Shown here in pieces: positions 8,918-18,163 of a stretch of DNA of 64,000 nt. A program made the translations under genes and the position numbers. Source of the stretch: Acidithiobacillus sulfurivorans (GTDB taxonomy: Bacteria > Pseudomonadota > Gammaproteobacteria > Acidithiobacillales > Acidithiobacillaceae); NCBI RefSeq assembly GCF_018853815.1, contig NZ_JAAOMP010000073.1:1-64000 (forward strand), in the 5' to 3' direction. Every line of letters begins with the position of its first letter. Positions within the stretch are counted from its first letter, which is position 1. The notes under the pieces were generated by a model that ran no database searches, had not been told where the DNA came from, and saw only the letters and a program-made list of their open reading frames with translations.

Positions 8918-9160
8918 ATGCCGGTGATTTTCCGCGTAGAAGGATATGCCTTCTTTTTCTATTCCAATGAGGGAAACCCAAGGGAGCCTCTACACATTCA
9001 TGTGCGTAAAGGTGCAGCGGTTGCCAAATTCTGGTTTGATCCCGAGCTGTGTCTTGCGGAGAGTTATGGTTTGAATAGTCAGGAGCAGGGCTGGCTTGCC
9101 ACAATTGTAGCCAGTCACCGGAAGGAAATTGAGGAGGCATGGCATGAATTCTTTAGCTAA
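8918..9160 (+). CDS. DUF4160 domain protein (possible toxin-antitoxin partner)
   Basis: This 80-residue protein matches the DUF4160 family. It opens MPVIFRVEGYAFFFYSNE, then has EPLHIHVRKGAAVAKFW and an ELCLAESYGL segment, ending with an amphipathic helix HRKEIEEAWHEFF. DUF4160 genes usually lie directly before DUF2442 genes, as here, with the two frames overlapping by 17 bp. Some surveys list the pair as a candidate type II toxin-antitoxin module, but biochemical support is thin. I cannot say which partner would be toxic. There is only a weak ribosome binding site (CAGG). Its promoter region is divergent from gluQ. Confidence 0.8.
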   Translation: MPVIFRVEGYAFFFYSNEGNPREPLHIHVRKGAAVAKFWFDPELCLAESYGLNSQEQGWLATIVASHRKEIEEAWHEFFS

Positions 9161-9398
9161 ATCTGTATATTTCAAGAGGGAAATGCTCTGGGTAGATTTG
9201 TTGGATGGGCGTACTTTGGGTGTGCCGCTGGCCTATTTCCCACGTTTGTTAAGGGCCAGCCCTGAGCAGCGGATGATTTACGAAATTAGTGGTGGAGGTA
9301 GCGGGCTGCACTGGCCGGAACTGGATGAAGATATTTTAGTGGAGGGATTACTTGCGGGCATTGGTGATCAGACCCGGCATCACGAAAGCGCTGCTTAA
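9144..9398 (+). CDS. DUF2442 domain protein
   Basis: An 84-residue DUF2442 protein, recognisable from MLWVDLLDGRTLGVPLAYFPRLL followed by the ISGGGSGLHWPELDEDI block. The fold is thought to bind nucleic acid and often partners DUF4160. The start is ATG 9144, five codons inside the open frame, because GAGGAGG stands just upstream and places the gene in tight overlap with DUF4160 (17 bp), which suggests translational coupling. It ends 29 bp before thiL and could be transcribed into it. Role unknown; antitoxin or transcription regulator are guesses. Confidence 0.8.
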   Translation: MNSLAKSVYFKREMLWVDLLDGRTLGVPLAYFPRLLRASPEQRMIYEISGGGSGLHWPELDEDILVEGLLAGIGDQTRHHESAA

Positions 9399-9427
9399 GC
9401 GCGAACAGTTTAAAAACGGAGTATTCC

Positions 9428-10450
9428 ATGGCGGTTGGAGAGTTTGCACTCATCGAGCAGTTGCAAGGCAGGCTGGGTGGCGGCGGGAAGGGTGTACTAC
9501 TGGGAATGGGAGATGATGCAGCCTGGCTGGATCCGGCTGGACAGTCTCTGGTGACCAGTATGGATACGCTGGTTGCCGGACGCCATTTTTTCGCTGATGT
9601 GGATCCCACTGATTTGGGCTGGAAAGCCCTGGCCGTGAATCTCAGCGATCTGGCCGCCATGGGTGCACAGCCGCGTTGGTGCCTGCTCAGTCTGGCTTTG
9701 CCAGTGCGTACTGAAGGCTATTCGCACTGGTTGCAAGCATTTGCCGAGGGCTGGCGTACGCTGGCTGAAAGCTCCGGCGTGGCGCTGGTAGGTGGCGATA
9801 CGGTAGCAACAGATGGTCCGCTGACTTTGACTGTTACCGTATTGGGCGTGGCGGAGCAGGGCATCATGCGGCGCGATGCAGCCCGTCCCGATGATCTGAT
9901 TTGGGTGACCGGGACACTGGGAGATGCAGCAGCAGCCCTGGATCTGGCATTTGTGGCTCGCAGTCTGCCGGGCTGGGATTTTGCCTGTTCGGCGGCACAG
10001 TCCGAGGCGCTGGAAGCCCGGCGCTTGCGTCCGGTCCCGCGTCTGGACTTTGGCCGGGCGGCACAGGCTGCCGGGGTGGCCTGCGCTCTGGATTGTTCTG
10101 ATGGTTTTCTGGCGGATCTCAGCCATATTGTTAAGGCCTCCGGGCTGCGAGCCCGGGTTGATCTGGAACATCTGCCCCTCAGTCCGGCTTTGCGTGATTG
10201 CATTGATCAGGACTTGTCGCGTCTGCAACGCTGGCCCCTGACCGGAGGAGATGATTATGAACTTATTTTCTGTGCTCCACCGTCGCTGACCCCATCATTG
10301 ATGAATATCGCGCATAGCTGTGCTTTGCCAATAACGGTAGTGGGACAGATTTTGCCGGCAGACCCGCAAGCCACTGAGCCTGTAGATGTTTGCTGGCAGG
10401 AGCAGCTCATGGTGCTACCGGATATACGGGGTCATCAGCATGTTTTCTAG
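9428..10450 (+). CDS. thiL: Thiamine-monophosphate kinase
   Basis: ThiL phosphorylates thiamine monophosphate to the cofactor thiamine diphosphate, using ATP. The 340-residue protein has the PurM/ThiL fold. It opens with GEFALIEQL, then GMGDDAAWL (metal and nucleotide site), SMDTLVAGRHFF, NLSDLAAMGAQP and, later, LDCSDGFLADLSHI and GGDDYELIFCAP. All the characteristic aspartates are visible. It is separate from thiC at 31 kb. The gene heads a run of overlapping plus-strand genes leading to recA. ATG start with GGAG about seven bases upstream. Confidence 0.96.
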   Translation: MAVGEFALIEQLQGRLGGGGKGVLLGMGDDAAWLDPAGQSLVTSMDTLVAGRHFFADVDPTDLGWKALAVNLSDLAAMGAQPRWCLLSLALPVRTEGYSHWLQAFAEGWRTLAESSGVALVGGDTVATDGPLTLTVTVLGVAEQGIMRRDAARPDDLIWVTGTLGDAAAALDLAFVARSLPGWDFACSAAQSEALEARRLRPVPRLDFGRAAQAAGVACALDCSDGFLADLSHIVKASGLRARVDLEHLPLSPALRDCIDQDLSRLQRWPLTGGDDYELIFCAPPSLTPSLMNIAHSCALPITVVGQILPADPQATEPVDVCWQEQLMVLPDIRGHQHVF

Positions 10451-10928
10451 GCCCTGGTATCACTGGCTGGCCTTTGGTGGCGGCAGTGGTCTTGCACCCC
10501 TTCTTCCGGGAACCATGGGTACCATTGCGGCTGTTCCGCTTTACTTGCTGCTGGTTTTGGTGCTGCACAATCTCTGGATTTACGCTGCTGTCCTTTTGAT
10601 TATGATCGCTGTGGGCCCCTGGCTTTGTGGTCAGACTGCCGAAGACCTGCGTCGGGGTGCAGCCGGCAAGCGTGCCCTTGACCCACCCGCCATTGTCTGG
10701 GATGAGTGGGTGGGGCTGTTGATGACCCTGTACTGGATACCGTTCAGTTGGGTAGCCTTGGGCACAGGTTTTTTGCTGTTCCGTTTTTTCGATATGCTCA
10801 AACCCTGGCCTATTTCCTGGTTGGATCGACATATTCATGGAGGAACGGGCATTATGCTGGATGACATGGCGGCAGCGATTCCTGCTTGGCTGATTTTACA
10901 GGGGCTGCGAGCGATGGGCTGGTTATGA
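10440..10928 (+). CDS. pgpA: Phosphatidylglycerophosphatase A
   Basis: PgpA dephosphorylates phosphatidylglycerophosphate to phosphatidylglycerol in the inner membrane. The 162 residues contain GGGSGLAPLLPGTMGTIAAVP, the acidic IVWDEWVGLLMTL motif, FFRFFD-like LLFRFFDMLKPWP and a C-terminal DDMAAAIPAW, all family marks. There are about four hydrophobic segments. ATG 10440 overlaps the thiL stop (ATGTTTTCTAG), which is the normal thiL-pgpA arrangement in many proteobacteria. An upstream in-frame start would lie inside thiL and is less likely. Confidence 0.94.
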   Translation: MFSRPWYHWLAFGGGSGLAPLLPGTMGTIAAVPLYLLLVLVLHNLWIYAAVLLIMIAVGPWLCGQTAEDLRRGAAGKRALDPPAIVWDEWVGLLMTLYWIPFSWVALGTGFLLFRFFDMLKPWPISWLDRHIHGGTGIMLDDMAAAIPAWLILQGLRAMGWL

Positions 10929-11770
10929 ACAGTGGCGATTTACTTCATATTTTTCTACCCATGCGACCAGCGGTGCTACCCGACGCTCAGCGCCTGGAAG
11001 CCTGGGCCTTAAGGAGTGGAGTGCGTGCGCGCATCGAGCTGACAGCAGTTCTGCCTGATATAAAGGGCGTGGCACTGGGCATCGGTGCTTTTGCCAACGC
11101 CGATGCCTGGAAAGTCATTCCGCAGCGTGCCTTGGTCCCGGCTGGCGACTGGCAGGGTCTGCGCGATTGGGCGGAGCATTTTTTGCCGCCTTGTCCACAA
11201 AGTTTCAGTCGCTTTACCGATCAGAGTCAGGGCACAGAAATTTTACCCGGTGAATTCTGGCTCCAGGAAAAAACGCCGGAAGCTTTTGATTTATCCATGG
11301 CACCACCAGAATGGGCGCTGCTGCAACATTGCCCCAAAGCGGGTGGGCCGCGATTAGCCCTGGCCGAATCCTGCACCGGTGGCGGCCTCGCAGCCCGGAT
11401 TACCGCTTTATCCGGATCATCGGCGCTTTTGCAGCACGGTATAGTGACCTACAGCAACACCGCCAAGCGCCACTTTCTTGGGGTGCAGGCAAAAACCCTG
11501 ATGCGCTATGGAGCGGTATCCGAAGAAACGGCTCTGGAAATGCTCAATGGTCTCTTGCGGGAAGCCGATTTGGGCGCGGCGATTACAGGTATCGCCGGGC
11601 CTGGCGGGGCCGTGTCGGGCAAGCCGGTAGGTACGGTCTGTATTGCCTGGGGGCAGCGCAATGGCCAACAACAGGTACGAACCTGCCATTTTCGTGGCGA
11701 TCGCTGGAACGTACAGTATGCATCCGGATCGGTGGCGTTGGGTGGTTTGCTGAGTTTGCTGGGTGGATGA
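10925..11770 (+). CDS. CinA C-terminal domain protein, probable nicotinamide-nucleotide amidase, with unusual N-terminus
   Basis: The C-terminal ~160 residues are a CinA-C/PncC domain: LALAESCTGGGLAARI, the SALLQHGIVTYSNTAKRHFLGV block, YGAVSEETALEM and ITGIAGPGGAVSGKPVGTVCIAW. PncC enzymes deamidate nicotinamide mononucleotide in NAD salvage. The first ~125 residues do not match the usual CinA MoCF domain and I do not recognise them; they include a hydrophobic LLHIFLPMRP start. ATG 10925 overlaps the pgpA stop as ATGA. The gene directly precedes recA, as cinA does in many bacteria. Confidence is high for the C-terminal domain, low for the N-terminal part. Confidence 0.88.
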   Translation: MNSGDLLHIFLPMRPAVLPDAQRLEAWALRSGVRARIELTAVLPDIKGVALGIGAFANADAWKVIPQRALVPAGDWQGLRDWAEHFLPPCPQSFSRFTDQSQGTEILPGEFWLQEKTPEAFDLSMAPPEWALLQHCPKAGGPRLALAESCTGGGLAARITALSGSSALLQHGIVTYSNTAKRHFLGVQAKTLMRYGAVSEETALEMLNGLLREADLGAAITGIAGPGGAVSGKPVGTVCIAWGQRNGQQQVRTCHFRGDRWNVQYASGSVALGGLLSLLGG

Positions 11771-11935
11771 AAGATTTATCCTGGGCGTCTTTGCCCATTC
11801 CGGTTGCTCAGGTAGAATGCCCGAAAATGTGGATTTGATAACCGGGTCGGTCAATACCCGGATGCCCGGAGCAGGCCGCTGCAAAAACGGGTTATGCCCG
11901 AGTGGAATACTCTTCTCAATTCAGAAAAGGACAAC

Positions 11936-12976
11936 ATGATGGATGATCAACGCAGCAAGGCCCTTGCGGCCGCTTTGTCGCAGATTGACAAGCAGTTTGG
12001 AAAAGGCGCGGTGATGCGCCTGGGTGATCACGATGCCATCAAGGACATTGCCGTTTACTCCACCGGCTCTCTGGGTCTGGACTTGGCTTTGGGTGTTGGG
12101 GGGCTGCCAAGAGGTCGGGTGGTCGAAATTTATGGACCGGAATCTTCCGGTAAAACCACGCTGACCCTGCATGCCATTGCCAGTTGTCAGCAGGCCGGGG
12201 GCACTGCGGCCTTTATTGATGCAGAACATGCCCTGGATCCCGGCTATGCCCACAAGCTTGGGGTTGATCTGGAAAATCTGCTGGTTTCCCAGCCGGATAC
12301 AGGTGAGCAGGCACTGGAAATTGCCGACATGCTGGTGCGTTCTGGAGCCGTGGACCTGATTGTGGTGGACTCGGTAGCTGCCCTGACGCCCAAGGCGGAA
12401 ATTGAAGGCGATATGGGCGACTCGCACGTTGGCCTGCAGGCTCGTTTGATGAGTCAGGCCCTGCGCAAGCTCACGGCCAATATCTCCCGAACCAATACTC
12501 TGGTCATTTTCATCAATCAGATCCGCATGAAAATCGGGGTCATGTATGGCAGCCCGGAAACCACGACTGGGGGTAATGCCCTGAAATTCTATGCTTCCGT
12601 ACGCCTCGATATTCGCCGGATTGGTGCCATCAAAAAAGGCGACGAGGTCATGGGGAATGATACCCGGGTCAAGGTCGTCAAAAACAAAGTGGCACCGCCG
12701 TTCCGCGAAGCCGAGTTTGCCATTTATTACGGCGAGGGGATTTCCCGCTTTTCGGAGTTGGTAGACCTGGGCGTCAAGTTTGAAATTGTGGAAAAAAGTG
12801 GCGCCTGGTACTCCTATCAGGGTGAACGTATTGGTCAGGGTAAGGATAATGCCCGTCAGTATCTGAAGGAGCACAAGGAACTGGCGGCCAGAATCGAGCA
12901 ACAGGTCCGTGCTGCTGCGGCCGGTAGTCCGCTGGCATTTACGGATGATGTCGTGGAGCCTGCGGCAGCCGAATAA
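11936..12976 (+). CDS. recA: Recombinase RecA
   Basis: RecA is the ATP-dependent strand-exchange protein of homologous recombination and activator of the SOS response. The 346-residue sequence has the Walker [10 protein letters not shown] near residue 65, the Walker B-like [18 protein letters not shown], loop regions [20 protein letters not shown] and [20 protein letters not shown], and the C-terminal acidic tail. I chose ATG 11936 because AAAAGGA precedes it; an in-frame ATG at 11894 would add 14 unusual residues. No gamma-proteobacterial CTGT-N8-ACAG LexA box is visible in the 165 bp upstream, so SOS control, if present, uses another operator. recX and alaS follow. Confidence 0.98.
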   Translation: MMDDQRSKALAAALSQIDKQFGKGAVMRLGDHDAIKDIAVYSTGSLGLDLALGVGGLPRGRVVEIYGPESSGKTTLTLHAIASCQQAGGTAAFIDAEHALDPGYAHKLGVDLENLLVSQPDTGEQALEIADMLVRSGAVDLIVVDSVAALTPKAEIEGDMGDSHVGLQARLMSQALRKLTANISRTNTLVIFINQIRMKIGVMYGSPETTTGGNALKFYASVRLDIRRIGAIKKGDEVMGNDTRVKVVKNKVAPPFREAEFAIYYGEGISRFSELVDLGVKFEIVEKSGAWYSYQGERIGQGKDNARQYLKEHKELAARIEQQVRAAAAGSPLAFTDDVVEPAAAE

Positions 12977-13003
12977 TTGGCCAGCCATTCTCCTGCCGAT
13001 CCC

Positions 13004-13450
13004 ATGACCATCGCCCTGCGCCTGCTGGCGCGCAGGGAATACAGTCGTAAGGAGTTGCAGGACAAGCTGCTCCACGCAGGTTTTGATGATTTGCAGGTAC
13101 AGATGGTGCTCGACAGCTTGAAATCATCCGGTTATCAGGATGACCAGCGTTACATGGAAATGCTGACCCGAACCCGACTGCGACAGGGGCATGGCCCCTT
13201 ACGCCTGCGTCAGGATTTACAGCGGGCGGGGGTTGACGTTAAAGAGCAAGATGGTGCGGCAGCACAAAGCGTCAACTGGCAGGTACAGGCGCAGGCCGCT
13301 TACCGAAAACGTTTTGGTAACACAGCCCCAGAAGATGCCCGGGAATATGCCCGGCGTGCACGTTTTTTGGCGGGACGAGGATTTTTGCCCGAACAGATAC
13401 GACGCGTACTGGCGGACTTGGGCAAAAATGCGGATGATTTTAACGACTAG
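13004..13450 (+). CDS. recX: Regulatory protein RecX
   Basis: RecX binds and restrains RecA filaments. The 148-residue product is all-helical with [36 protein letters not shown] and [22 protein letters not shown], the three-helix repeats of the family. ATG 13004 is used; TTG 12977, immediately behind the recA stop, would add nine residues. Neither has a good ribosome binding site, which fits the low RecX:RecA ratio usually obtained by read-through and coupling. The recA-recX-alaS order is common in proteobacteria. Confidence 0.92.
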   Translation: MTIALRLLARREYSRKELQDKLLHAGFDDLQVQMVLDSLKSSGYQDDQRYMEMLTRTRLRQGHGPLRLRQDLQRAGVDVKEQDGAAAQSVNWQVQAQAAYRKRFGNTAPEDAREYARRARFLAGRGFLPEQIRRVLADLGKNADDFND

Positions 13451-13476
13451 ATTTTTTTATGGATGACGGAAGACCG

Positions 13477-16110
13477 ATGCAAGCGCAAGCCATTCGCCAA
13501 GCTTTTCTGGATTATTTTGTGGAACAGGGCCATCAGATTGTGCCCTCCAGTTCGCTGATTCCCCGCAATGATCCGACCCTACTGTTTACCAATGCCGGTA
13601 TGGTTCCTTTCAAGGACGTGTTCCTGGGTCTGGAGCAACGTCCCTACCAGCGCGCCGTATCTTCCCAGCGCTGCATGCGGGCGGGCGGAAAACACAATGA
13701 CCTGGAAAACGTGGGTTATACGGCCCGCCATCACACCTTTTTCGAAATGCTCGGCAATTTTTCCTTCGGGGATTATTTCAAGCGCGAGGTCATCGCTTTT
13801 GCCTGGCGATTTCTGACGGAAAAACTGGAGCTTCCGGCGGCTAAGCTCTGGATTACGGTTTATGAAGAAGACGACGAAGCCGCTGAGATCTGGATCAATG
13901 AAATGGGTATTGATCCAGCGCGCATTTCCCGTTGTGGCGCGAAAGACAATTTCTGGAGTATGGGAGATACGGGTCCTTGCGGTCCTTGCTCGGAAATTTT
14001 TTATGACCACGGCCCGGATGTTCCGGGAGGCCCTCCCGGTAGCCCTGAAGAAGACGGGGATCGTTATATTGAAATCTGGAATCTGGTTTTCATGCAGTAT
14101 GACCGCGACAGCAGTGGGAAACTGACCCCGCTCCCCAAACCTTCCGTGGATACCGGCATGGGTCTGGAACGTCTCGCGGCCGTTCTGCAGGGTGTCCACA
14201 ATAATTACGACACGGATCTATTCAAGCCCTTGATTGCGGCAGCGGCCGAAATTTCCGGCAAAACCTATGGTCAGGATGCCGCAACAGATACCAGTCTGCG
14301 GGTACTCGCCGACCATATTCGTGCCTGCAGTTTTCTGATTACGGACGGTGTACTGCCGGCCAATGAAGGAAGAGGTTATGTTTTGCGGCGCATTATTCGG
14401 CGCGCGGTCAGGCATGGTCGCAAGCTGGGCATGGAAAGCGTGTTTTTTCATAAACTGGTTGCGCCACTGGTACGCGAAATGGGGACGGCCTTTCCTGAAC
14501 TGGCCCATGCACAGCGTGATGTAGAACGTGCTTTGGAGCGTGAGGAAACCCGTTTCCGGGAAACCCTGGAACGTGGCCTGAGCCTGCTGGAAGACGCCAT
14601 TTCCGGACTGCCCGCCGATGCGGCTATCCCCGGTGAGATTATCTTCCGATTAGCCGATACCTATGGTTTTCCGGTGGATTTAACCGCAGACATTGCACGG
14701 GAAAGAAAGTTGCGTATGGACATGGAAGGCTATGAAGTGGCCATGAGTGAGCAGCGCAATCGTTCCCGCGCCGCCTGGAGTGGCAGTGGCGAAGTCAAAA
14801 CCGAGCGGATTTATCATGACCTCGCCATGCGTTTTTCCGCCACACAATTTACGGGTTATACCCAATGTGTGGGTGAGGGAAAAGTGCTGGCCTTGTTGCG
14901 TGATGGCGAAGAAGTGGCTTTTCTTGACGCCGGGGACAAGGGCGTCGTCATTCTGGATCAGACGCCGTTTTATGGAGAATCGGGCGGACAGTCGGGTGAT
15001 CGCGGCGAATTGCAGTCGGAAAATGCCGTATTTCTGGTGAATGACACCCAAAAACCCATGGGTAGTTTGCATGTGCATGTGGGTGTGCTGCAGTCGGGTC
15101 GTCTCCAGACAGGAGATACCTTGCTGGCCAGTGTGGATGAACTGGCCCGACGGGCGACCGCTGCCCATCATTCCGCCACCCATCTGCTCCATGCAGCTTT
15201 GCGCAATATTCTTGGTTCTCATGTCCAGCAGAAAGGTTCGCTGGTCAATCCGGAGCGACTGCGCTTTGATTTCAGTCATTCCGAACCCTTGACTTCCGCA
15301 CAGTTGCAGGAGATAGAGCGCAGCGTTAATGCGGTGATTCGTGAAAATTACGCTGCCGATACGCAGGTTCTGCCCATTGCCGAAGCCCAGTCTCTGGGCG
15401 CCATGGCGCTGTTCGGTGAAAAGTACGGCGATGAAGTCCGCGTGGTGCGCATGGGCGACTTTTCACTGGAACTCTGTGGTGGCACGCATGTGCAGGCGCT
15501 TGGGGATATGGGGGTTTTCAAGATTCTCAGCGAAAGCGGCGTAGCGGCGGGTATTCGTCGTATTGAAGCCGTAGTCGGAGCGGCGGCTCTGGAGCTTATC
15601 CAGCGCGATGAACAACGTCTGCAGAGCGCAGCCAGCTTGCTCAAAGTGGCACCAGCAGATCTGGATCAGCGTCTGGCTCAGACCCTCGAGCGTTTGCGTC
15701 AGCTCGAAAAAGAATTAGAGAAAATCAAGCGGGATGAAGCAGCGCGGGCGGGTGCGGATCTCGCTGCCCAGAGTGAGGAAGTGGCTGGCGTGCCGGTTCT
15801 CATCAGCCGTCTGGAGGGTATGGATGGCAAGGCCTTGCGTGATGCGCTGGATCGTCTGCGCAGTCAGCTTCCCGAAGCCGTGATTGTCCTGGCCGGGGTT
15901 GAAGGAGAAAAAGTGGCCCTAATCGCTGCTGTTGCGAAAAGCTTGGCAGGCCGTATTCACGCCGGTGATCTGGTGAATGTGGTAGCTTTGCCGCTGGGTG
16001 GTAAAGGTGGCGGCCGACCCGACATGGCCCAGGCTGGTGCCGGTAATCCGGCGGCACTGGATGATGCTCTCCAGGCCGCCCGCGATTGGGTCAAAAGCAA
16101 GCTGGCCTAG
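13477..16110 (+). CDS. alaS: Alanyl-tRNA synthetase
   Basis: AlaRS charges tRNA(Ala) and edits mischarged Ser/Gly. At 877 residues it is full length. The class II catalytic core starts [14 protein letters not shown] and includes [16 protein letters not shown] and [18 protein letters not shown]. The editing domain has the [11 protein letters not shown] zinc motif with CGGTHV downstream, and the C-Ala domain ends with [15 protein letters not shown]-type sequence ([14 protein letters not shown]). I chose ATG 13477, behind GGAAGACCG; ATG 13459 would add six residues. The stop overlaps by four bases the stop of the convergent gene on the minus strand. Confidence 0.97.
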   Translation: MQAQAIRQAFLDYFVEQGHQIVPSSSLIPRNDPTLLFTNAGMVPFKDVFLGLEQRPYQRAVSSQRCMRAGGKHNDLENVGYTARHHTFFEMLGNFSFGDYFKREVIAFAWRFLTEKLELPAAKLWITVYEEDDEAAEIWINEMGIDPARISRCGAKDNFWSMGDTGPCGPCSEIFYDHGPDVPGGPPGSPEEDGDRYIEIWNLVFMQYDRDSSGKLTPLPKPSVDTGMGLERLAAVLQGVHNNYDTDLFKPLIAAAAEISGKTYGQDAATDTSLRVLADHIRACSFLITDGVLPANEGRGYVLRRIIRRAVRHGRKLGMESVFFHKLVAPLVREMGTAFPELAHAQRDVERALEREETRFRETLERGLSLLEDAISGLPADAAIPGEIIFRLADTYGFPVDLTADIARERKLRMDMEGYEVAMSEQRNRSRAAWSGSGEVKTERIYHDLAMRFSATQFTGYTQCVGEGKVLALLRDGEEVAFLDAGDKGVVILDQTPFYGESGGQSGDRGELQSENAVFLVNDTQKPMGSLHVHVGVLQSGRLQTGDTLLASVDELARRATAAHHSATHLLHAALRNILGSHVQQKGSLVNPERLRFDFSHSEPLTSAQLQEIERSVNAVIRENYAADTQVLPIAEAQSLGAMALFGEKYGDEVRVVRMGDFSLELCGGTHVQALGDMGVFKILSESGVAAGIRRIEAVVGAAALELIQRDEQRLQSAASLLKVAPADLDQRLAQTLERLRQLEKELEKIKRDEAARAGADLAAQSEEVAGVPVLISRLEGMDGKALRDALDRLRSQLPEAVIVLAGVEGEKVALIAAVAKSLAGRIHAGDLVNVVALPLGGKGGGRPDMAQAGAGNPAALDDALQAARDWVKSKLA

Positions 16111-16667
16111 TTGTTGCGCTGCCAGGGCTGGCCGTTGTCCTGATGCTGATGTCCACGGTTCGGTTTTGAACCTGGCTGCCCCGGACTATTATCGGGGCGA
16201 CCATGTTCGGGCCTGCCTCCCGGGCGATTGAACTCTGGACGTCCGGGGGCCGGACGGAAATGCCGCCAATGCGGGTCTCGGGAATAGCGGCCAGCATCTC
16301 TTTGGACGCGCTGCCAGTCGCGATGATTCCAGCGTCGCAATGCGGGCGGCGGAGCCGCTATGGGGCGCCATGGGCCACGATAGCCCGGACCCGACCACCA
16401 GCGGTTGCCGTAATAATAGTAGTAGTTGGAACCCTGATAAAAAATGGGTTGCGAAGCACCATAGGCCGCATAAACACCCAGATTGCTCAGCCAGACCATC
16501 AAGGGCGGCGCCGTGAGAATGGCTGGGGGGTACCCTGGTGCAGCATACACTGGCTGGGTTCCTACATTGAGCTGTATATCCACGGGGCCAGCAAAGGCGG
16601 CACTACTCAATCCCAGTCCCGCCAGCACGGTGCTGGTCAAAAGACTTTTTATCCACAATTTTTTCAT
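16107..16667 (-). CDS. Secreted Tyr/Pro/Arg-rich protein of unknown function
   Basis: The 186-residue product starts with a clear Sec signal peptide (basic MKKLWIKS, hydrophobic core, AAFA cleavage site). The mature part is low in complexity: a [16 protein letters not shown] segment, an aromatic [10 protein letters not shown] patch, then a long Arg/Pro/Gly/His-rich tail ending in QPWQRNN. This layout is common in small secreted proteins of acidophilic and environmental proteobacteria and has no assigned function. ATG 16667 lies behind GGAGAGGATGATAATC. The gene is divergent from the ECF sigma gene (about 160 bp between starts), so it may be a target of that sigma factor, which is a guess from position only. 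Its 3' end overlaps alaS convergently. Confidence 0.75.
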   Translation of the reverse strand: MKKLWIKSLLTSTVLAGLGLSSAAFAGPVDIQLNVGTQPVYAAPGYPPAILTAPPLMVWLSNLGVYAAYGASQPIFYQGSNYYYYYGNRWWSGPGYRGPWRPIAAPPPALRRWNHRDWQRVQRDAGRYSRDPHWRHFRPAPGRPEFNRPGGRPEHGRPDNSPGQPGSKPNRGHQHQDNGQPWQRNN

Positions 16668-16828
16668 GATTATCATCCTCTCCGAAAAATATTCAAATGC
16701 GACTACATGTTACAGGAGAAAGTTTTTTGCGCTATGCTTTCGCCTGTGAAATACAGATTAAGGTGTGTTGTCCCATGAATCGAGATGTAAAATGTAAATT
16801 TTTGTTTATCAGGTTACGGTGATAACCG

Positions 16829-17380
16829 GTGCCTGAAGTCGCCGAACTGGAAAAACTTTTGCAGAAAGTGGCGCTTGCTGATCAGCAAGCCTTCCGTGAT
16901 TTTTACGATGCTACGGCTGCGCATCTGTTTCCCGTTGCTTTGCGTATTTTAAGAGAGCAGGGCCGTGCTGCCGATTGTTTACAGGATGCGTTTGTGAAAA
17001 TCTGGTTAAAAGCGGGAGAATACCAGGCAGGCCGAGGCGCTCCCATGGCTTGGGCAGCGGCTATTGTCCGCTATCAGGCTATTGATGAATTAAGACGACT
17101 TCCCAAAGATCAGCCAGGTTGGGAAGACGAAAACTGGGAGCAGTGGGGAGAACAGGAATTATCTGCTGACCCCCGGATGGTTTCGGAAAAGCAACTTTTA
17201 TTGGATTGTCTGGAACAACTTCCCAGTGATCAAAGGCAGGCTATTTCCCAGGCTTTTTATCGCGCAGCCAGTTACGACGAAGTGGCGCGTTTTGCTGGTG
17301 AAGCTTTGGGTACGGTCAAAAGCTGGATTCGTCGGGGACTTTTAAGCTTGAGAGACTGTTTGCATCATGAATCTGAATAA
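16829..17380 (+). CDS. ECF-type RNA polymerase sigma factor
   Basis: A 183-residue sigma-70 family factor of the extracytoplasmic-function class. Region 2 is seen in FRDFYDATAAHLFPVALRIL and DCLQDAFVKIWLKAGEY. A linker rich in Trp/Glu follows, then region 4 with LLLDCLEQLPSDQRQAISQAFY and GTVKSWIRRGLLSLRDCL. There is no region 1 or 3. GTG start; only a weak upstream AGG. The next gene, overlapping by 14 bp, is an RskA-like anti-sigma factor, so the pair resembles SigK/RskA and RpoE-ChrR type systems. It probably responds to an envelope or oxidative signal. The ferritin-like protein downstream may be a regulon member. Confidence 0.9.
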   Translation: MPEVAELEKLLQKVALADQQAFRDFYDATAAHLFPVALRILREQGRAADCLQDAFVKIWLKAGEYQAGRGAPMAWAAAIVRYQAIDELRRLPKDQPGWEDENWEQWGEQELSADPRMVSEKQLLLDCLEQLPSDQRQAISQAFYRAASYDEVARFAGEALGTVKSWIRRGLLSLRDCLHHESE

Positions 17381-18068
17381 GTGGCCAAAGCTTGCGGACC
17401 TGCTCGCGGGTTCCTACGTACTGGGGACCTTGCGCGGGCGGGCACGGCTGCGTTTTGCCCACATGCTCCGCTCTCGCCCGTGGCTGGCAACCCGGGTGGC
17501 AGAGTGGGAAGACACCTTGATGCCCTACAGTTTGCAAGAGCAACCCATTGCTCCTCCGCGTTCAGTCTGGCAGGGGGTTGCAGCAGAGTTGCCGTCACGC
17601 TCCTCTACTGCCGTTGCAGGCCGTCCTGTTTCCTGGTGGCAGAAGCTGGGGCTTTGGCGCGCCATGTCGGCCGGCCTGGCGCTGGCACTGGTTCTTCTGC
17701 TTCTCTGGCCAGCACCGCCGCGTATGCCCTATATGGCGGTGCTGAACAATACATCGGGTCAGGCCGTGTGGATGCTGCGAGCCAATGATCATCACATGGC
17801 CTTGGTGACCATGCGCAAAATGTCTTTGCCTGCCGATAAATCCTTGCAGCTCTGGGCCATTATTCCGGGCAAAAAGCCCATATCCATGGGGTTGTTGCCG
17901 ACCCATCCAGGGCGCACACCGATACTGGTGACTCCAGACCATCTGGATATGCGTTCGGTTGCCCTGATTGCGGTGACTATGGAGCCAGAAGGTGGTTCGC
18001 CAACGGGCCAGCCGACTACGACCGTATTATATAAGGCAGACATTCTATCGACGCATTTAAGTAGTTGA
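17367..18068 (+). CDS. RskA-like anti-sigma factor, single membrane span
   Basis: The 233-residue protein holds its ECF sigma factor at the membrane until a signal releases it. Residues 1-70 are the cytoplasmic sigma-binding part (LADLLAGSYVLGTLRGRARLRF). One membrane span is near 100-120 (AMSAGLALALVLLLLWPAP). The periplasmic part resembles the anti-sigma-K factor C-terminal domain, with QAVWMLRANDHHMALVTM and SLPADKSLQLWAIIPG. There is no clear CHCC zinc motif in the N-terminal part. ATG 17367 lies inside the last codons of the sigma gene, a 14-bp overlap typical of sigma/anti-sigma pairs. Confidence 0.85.
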   Translation: MNLNKWPKLADLLAGSYVLGTLRGRARLRFAHMLRSRPWLATRVAEWEDTLMPYSLQEQPIAPPRSVWQGVAAELPSRSSTAVAGRPVSWWQKLGLWRAMSAGLALALVLLLLWPAPPRMPYMAVLNNTSGQAVWMLRANDHHMALVTMRKMSLPADKSLQLWAIIPGKKPISMGLLPTHPGRTPILVTPDHLDMRSVALIAVTMEPEGGSPTGQPTTTVLYKADILSTHLSS

Positions 18069-18163
18069 GTCTGCAATAATCATCATATTGCATCCAAGTA
18101 TGGAGCGAATGCGTATTTAGTTTGAGGATGGCAATATTGCTGTCACGTGCTCAGGAGAACGTC

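Noticed and set aside
9497-10228. 243-codon open frame antisense to thiL
   Set aside because: Composition fits an antisense shadow and thiL has all its motifs.
11771-11935. LexA box in front of recA
   Set aside because: No CTGT-N8-ACAG or close variant found by eye; a different LexA operator could still exist.
11921-13075. Long open frame (384 codons) antisense to recA
   Set aside because: It mirrors recA in codon-position bias, has no ribosome site and matches no family; recA on the other strand is certain.
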